Assembly: GCF_003403095.1 (NCBI RefSeq)
Contig: NZ_CP031555.1
Span: forward strand, 1,178,001-1,242,000
Direction: 5' to 3'
From: Thalassospira indica
GTDB taxonomy: Bacteria; Pseudomonadota; Alphaproteobacteria; Rhodospirillales; Thalassospiraceae
DNA: 64,000 nt
Shown here: positions 60,851 through 64,000 of the stretch, piece by piece
How positions within the stretch are numbered: the first letter of the stretch is position 1
Layout: each line of letters opens with the position of its first letter
Position numbers and translations under genes: made by a program
The notes under the pieces: generated by a model
Told to the model about the DNA's origin: nothing
Database searches by the model: none
Seen by the model: the letters and a program-made list of their open reading frames with translations, nothing else

Positions 60851-61558
60851 ATGCAAGATGCGTTGAACATGGCAACATTGGACGTTAAGCCCGCCGAACT
60901 GCTTGATCAGAGTCTGGGAGGCTTGATTTCATGTTTCCCTGGCGCAACGCTGGTTTTTCGCCGTCATCGCATCGGGTTTTGTTGTCATCCTGACCGGACG
61001 CTTCAAGAAGCTGCAAAGCGCAAGGAACTTGATCCGCATGTGATTGCGGAGGAACTCTGTGCGCTTCCCAAGGGGCCTTTGACCTTGCCAAATGTGGGGG
61101 ATGTCGATGGGTTTATCGATTTCATTCTTACGCGCTATCACGATGTTCACCGCGATGAATTGATCGAGTTGATTGCGCTGTCCCGCGAAATTGAAATTGT
61201 CCATGGTGACCATCCGGACGCGCCGGTAGGGCTGGCAGATGCATTGATGGAAATGGCAGAGCAACTTGATATGCACATGACGAAAGAGGAAAATGTTCTT
61301 TTTCCGGCGATGCGTGAAATGAGCCGGAACACCCCGATCACGCCAGCACTGGCCATGCCCATCCATTGTATGCGCGAAGAGCATGACGATCATGGTCAAG
61401 CCATTCACAAGCTGCAGAAACTGACGAACAATTGCACCTTGCCCGACGGGGTATGTGGTTCGTGGCGCAGATTATACAGCGGGACCAGCAAGCTGATCGA
61501 AGATCTTGTTGCCCATATGTATTTGGAAAATTCGATCCTGTTCCCACGGTTTGAATAG
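60851..61558 (+). CDS. Iron-sulfur cluster repair di-iron protein (RIC/YtfE/ScdA)
   Basis: A 235-residue protein. The N-terminal ScdA-type domain has FRRHRIGFCCHPDRTLQEA near residue 36 with the Cys pair. The C-terminal hemerythrin-like part has its His and Glu di-iron ligands in YHDVHRDEL, HMTKEENVLFPAM, REEHDDHG and MYLENSILFPRF. The family repairs Fe-S clusters damaged by NO and oxidants, fitting nitrate respiration. GGGAGGAC precedes the ATG at 60851, so the upstream ORF start is not used. A terminator follows at 61604. Confidence 0.93.
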   Translation: MQDALNMATLDVKPAELLDQSLGGLISCFPGATLVFRRHRIGFCCHPDRTLQEAAKRKELDPHVIAEELCALPKGPLTLPNVGDVDGFIDFILTRYHDVHRDELIELIALSREIEIVHGDHPDAPVGLADALMEMAEQLDMHMTKEENVLFPAMREMSRNTPITPALAMPIHCMREEHDDHGQAIHKLQKLTNNCTLPDGVCGSWRRLYSGTSKLIEDLVAHMYLENSILFPRFE

Positions 61559-61603
61559 TTTTCTGCAAAATGTGACGGCGATGTCGTTAAGCATTTTTGT
61601 GGC

Positions 61604-61632
61604 AAAGCCCTGCTGATCAGCAGGGCTTTTTT
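61604..61632 (+). terminator. Rho-independent terminator after the Fe-S repair gene
   Basis: AAAGCCCTGCTGA pairs perfectly with TCAGCAGGGCTTT with no unpaired loop drawn (13-bp dyad), followed by a run of six T (61627-61632). Confidence 0.88.
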
Positions 61633-61673
61633 GCTGGATAGTGCATCTGGTTTTATGGACCTGACCAACTTGT

Positions 61674-61687
61674 TTGACATGGAACAA
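61674..61687 (+). promoter_or_regulatory. Possible NnrR/Dnr-type site upstream of the tandem Crp/Fnr genes
   Basis: TTGACATGGAACAA fits TTG-N8-CAA, the relaxed NnrR/FNR consensus, and lies 76-89 bases before the start at 61763. The second half-site is weak. Confidence 0.4.
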
Positions 61688-61762
61688 TCCAACCCGAGCG
61701 GTTGAATGTTAGATTTGTTCCAATGCTTAACAACCACCGCGTTTTTCCATGGAAACTTCACA

Positions 61763-62500
61763 ATGAGAGATATTGATCGCATCTCGGGTGTTCTCCAGTC
61801 TGGGCGCTATTTCAAAAACTGGCCGAAAGACGACATTCTGGAACTGGCGTCATTGTGTACGTGGGTTCGGTATGATCCAGATACGGTAATCATTCATGCC
61901 GGAGACCCAGCATCAGCCCTTTTTCTGATTGTGAATGGGCATGTTGAGTTGTCCTACACGGACGGGGAGGGCAAGGACGGTGTTATTGATTTGCTGGGTG
62001 ACGGACAGCTTGTAGGTGAGTGTGCGCTCGCACCTGAAGCCTGTTACGCCGTTTCAATCAAAACGCTGGACGCGACGACCGCCATCCGGATTGACGGAGC
62101 TGCCTTTGCTGATTTTCTCTCGGCGCACTTTGATCGGGCACTAACCATGATGTCGGTCGTAACAGAAAGACTATGTCAAATGTTGCGCCAGACCGAGGAA
62201 CTCAAATGCCGGTCAGCGGCCCAACGTTTGGGGATATATTTGCTTGCAGATGCCGTTCCTGTCGGAGATGTGCATGAAACGCCGCTTACCGTGGAAAAGT
62301 CTGCGTTGGCTCGCAAGATTGGCATGACAAGCGAGACATTTTCCCGGGCGCTTAAAAAGTTGTCGGAACATGGCGTTTCCCAACACTCCAACGGGTACAT
62401 CATCCGTATTGCAGATACCGAGATGCTGGCCGAGTGGTGTGGTTTATCAAGCAGTGAAGCCAGGGAGGAACAGTCTGATGGTTTCAAGGTCGCTGTCTAG
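61763..62500 (+). CDS. Crp/Fnr-family regulator (first of tandem pair)
   Basis: A 245-residue regulator with a barrel domain (ILELASLCTWVRYDPDTVII, ALFLIVNGHVELSY), a dimer helix, and a helix-turn-helix (LARKIGMTSETFSRALKKLSEHGV) with recognition motif E-x-x-S-R. No N-terminal Cys set is present, so it is a Dnr/NnrR-like rather than Fe-S FNR. GGAAAC precedes the ATG at 61763. The gene overlaps the next regulator gene by 23 bases, so the pair is cotranscribed. The signal sensed is unknown; NO is a reasonable guess. Confidence 0.87.
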   Translation: MRDIDRISGVLQSGRYFKNWPKDDILELASLCTWVRYDPDTVIIHAGDPASALFLIVNGHVELSYTDGEGKDGVIDLLGDGQLVGECALAPEACYAVSIKTLDATTAIRIDGAAFADFLSAHFDRALTMMSVVTERLCQMLRQTEELKCRSAAQRLGIYLLADAVPVGDVHETPLTVEKSALARKIGMTSETFSRALKKLSEHGVSQHSNGYIIRIADTEMLAEWCGLSSSEAREEQSDGFKVAV

Positions 62501-63173
62501 CGCAGATCACGATGTAATCTTTCAGGTGCCGCTGTTGGCGGCACTTGGGGAAGAACGGCTAAAGACACTGCTGGGAACATGCAAGGTCGAAAGCCATGAC
62601 CGGGGGGAACATCTTTTTCGGGCCGGTGATGTGGCCGAATATTTCTACATTCTTTTGTCCGGTCATTTGCGGCTTGTGAAAACCTCCTCGCAGGGGGATG
62701 AAACAGTGATGCATTTCCTGACCGAGGCCGGTTCCTTTGCGGAGGCAGTTTCCTTTGCGGGCCGGTCCTATCCGGTTGAATGTCAGGTCGTCGAGAATTG
62801 TGAAATCGTGGCCATTCCGCGCACGGCCTATCTTGGCATCCTCAAAAGCGCGCCTGACGTTGTCGGAGATGTACTGGCAAGCCTGTTGCGGTGGGAACGG
62901 TTCTTCCTTGAGGAAATCTATAAACTGCGTCATACGCGTCCGATCCAACGAATTGCTGCGTTTCTGATCGATTTTGAAGACCGAAATGGCGCGACCATCG
63001 ACGGCACAAGTGGCAAGAACTTTCCCGATAAGCGCCAGATTGCCAGCCGGATCGGTATTACACCAGAAACGTTTTCCCGGTCCTTGCGCAAGCTTGAAGC
63101 ATCTGGCGCCATATCAGCGGGGCCGAAACTGCAGATACTTGATCGTGACGTACTTCTGGAACTGGCCCACTAG
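62478..63173 (+). CDS. Crp/Fnr-family regulator (second of tandem pair)
   Basis: A 231-residue regulator with a barrel (RGEHLFRAGDVAEYFYILLSG near residue 39), a dimer helix, and a helix-turn-helix (IASRIGITPETFSRSLRKLEASG) with E-x-x-S-R. GGGAGGAAC precedes the ATG at 62478, favouring it over the ORF start inside the previous gene. It and its neighbour are only distantly alike, so this is not a simple recent duplication. It may be a Dnr-type sensor controlling denitrification or anaerobic genes. Confidence 0.87.
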   Translation: MVSRSLSSADHDVIFQVPLLAALGEERLKTLLGTCKVESHDRGEHLFRAGDVAEYFYILLSGHLRLVKTSSQGDETVMHFLTEAGSFAEAVSFAGRSYPVECQVVENCEIVAIPRTAYLGILKSAPDVVGDVLASLLRWERFFLEEIYKLRHTRPIQRIAAFLIDFEDRNGATIDGTSGKNFPDKRQIASRIGITPETFSRSLRKLEASGAISAGPKLQILDRDVLLELAH

Positions 63174-63226
63174 GTCAGCGGCGTTCCAACGTTTGCCAGA
63201 AATGTCATCCAGTATGGGAGGCAAAG

Positions 63227-64000
63227 CTAGACCAGTTTTGCGCTTGGGAACTGTGCGAGTAATTTGTCTGCTTCGCCTTTATTCATAAGGCAAATTGCCG
63301 TGCTGAGCCCATCTGCCACAGCTGCCTTTGTTGCTGTCACACTAACCGCCGTTGGGCGTGCTTGTGCGGGAAGGCCGGTGCGCGGATCAAGAATGTGACC
63401 AACAAGGCCCGCCTGATCAAAGAAGGTGCCGTTCGGCAGTGATGTTGCCAAGGCGTTGTCGCGCAACATTACCCTTTCTTTTCGAATTTCTGATCCGGTG
63501 TTGATTGAAACAGGCCAGTCTTCACCTTCAGGGTGGCCACCCAGTGCCGCGAACTCGCCGGTATTGATCAGGACGTTGTTCAATCCGTCATCGCGAAGCA
63601 ACTTGGCGATACGGTCTGCAACGTAGCCCTGGGCAATTCCATTCAGGGTCATTGCCATGTTCGGTCTTTTGAAGCTGACCTGGCTCTGATTGATAACAAG
63701 CTTGTCCCAGCCTGTTCTTGAAATCGTTTTACGGATCAATGCATTCTCGGGCGCCCGGCCTTCTGAATAGCTTTGCGCATAGACTTGCCAAAGCGATTGA
63801 ACCGTTGGATCAAAAAGCCCGCCACTTGCCCGGTTTATGGTCCCGCACAGTCCCAGGCATTCCAAAAGTTCGAAAGGCGGAGTGTTAATCACACCATCGC
63901 GGTTCAACTGTGCAAGCGTGGAATTTTCCCGATAGAGACTGAAGATATTTTCCAGTCGTTCAAGTTCGCGGGTTGCACGCAAAAGGATATCGTCAGCGTT
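63227..64000 (-). CDS. apbE: FAD:protein FMN transferase (ApbE), N-terminus beyond the window
   Basis: The frame stays open to position 64000, so the visible 258 codons lack the N-terminus. Signatures are ELERLENIFSLYRENSTLAQLNRDG, GGLFDPTVQSLW, ALNGIAQGYVADRI-like MTLNGIAQGYVADRI, GEFAALGGHPEGEDWPV and the metal/flavin motif GHILDPRTGLPA. ApbE attaches FMN to Thr of flavoproteins such as NosR, RnfG or NqrC. Next to nitrate respiration genes it may flavinylate a NosR-type or Rnf protein encoded outside the window. Confidence 0.92.
   Translation of the reverse strand, partial: NADDILLRATRELERLENIFSLYRENSTLAQLNRDGVINTPPFELLECLGLCGTINRASGGLFDPTVQSLWQVYAQSYSEGRAPENALIRKTISRTGWDKLVINQSQVSFKRPNMAMTLNGIAQGYVADRIAKLLRDDGLNNVLINTGEFAALGGHPEGEDWPVSINTGSEIRKERVMLRDNALATSLPNGTFFDQAGLVGHILDPRTGLPAQARPTAVSVTATKAAVADGLSTAICLMNKGEADKLLAQFPSAKLV

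Noticed and set aside
1..64000. CRISPR arrays, tRNA or rRNA genes, insertion sequences
   Set aside because: No regularly spaced direct repeats of the right size, no cloverleaf or rRNA-like stretches and no transposase frames were found by eye.

Overview
The window looks like chromosomal DNA of an alphaproteobacterium, most likely a marine Rhodospirillales member such as Thalassospira (inference). Supporting signs are an alphaproteobacterial LexA box (GAAC-N7-GAAC) in front of an imuA-imuB-dnaE2 cassette, a fused NarK1-NarK2 transporter, Dnr/FNR-type regulators and a ubiT-ubiU-ubiV cluster. No tRNA, rRNA, CRISPR array, insertion sequence or transposase was seen.

Positions 1-15226 hold the structural half of a P2-like (Peduovirus-type) prophage. 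Minus-strand genes run from scaffold O (12277) down through N, M, L, X, the lysis cassette, R, S, V, PAAR, W, J, I, H and tail fibre genes to the first codons of tail sheath FI at position 1. Terminase P and portal Q run the other way, exactly as in P2. Two copies of a 25-bp interrupted palindrome (TGGTTGT-N11-ACAACCA, identical spacer) sit at the divergent O/P promoter and in front of V, where P2 places its Ogr-activated late promoters. Right of Q come a small Cys-rich gene, a DNA adenine methylase, a secreted protein, an AT-rich tract with seven GGTAAC/GTTACC repeats, and an orphan HEPN-like gene. No integrase, repressor or replication gene is visible there.

Positions 18618-27959 carry the least familiar locus. 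It has an AraC-type regulator, a lipoprotein joining TPRs to a secretin core, and two large exported proteins built from tectonin-like propeller repeats, one with four Cys-rich modules. It looks like an outer-membrane assembly or secretion device with its own surface or substrate proteins. A 21-bp-spaced direct repeat and a 16-bp palindrome precede it.

Positions 28394-34080 are the SOS mutagenesis cassette. Positions 34169-44803 are a pentitol (xylitol/arabitol/ribitol-type) uptake and catabolism locus: ABC transporter, xylitol-type dehydrogenase, xylulokinase, a HAD phosphatase, a divergent SorC regulator and two SDR dehydrogenases.

Positions 44981-64000 form an anaerobic respiration island: narK-narGHJI with PpiC, carbonic anhydrase and DUF2478 genes, a Dnr regulator, ubiTUV for oxygen-independent ubiquinone synthesis, an Fe-S repair protein, two more Crp/Fnr regulators and a partial apbE. 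FNR/Dnr-type boxes lie in the key intergenic regions. ubiV is interrupted by an in-frame TAG codon between two otherwise intact halves.

A family of intergenic repeats with conserved hairpins (about 128 bp at 28163 and 44845, plus shorter core copies at 18461 and 34097) recurs between unrelated operons.
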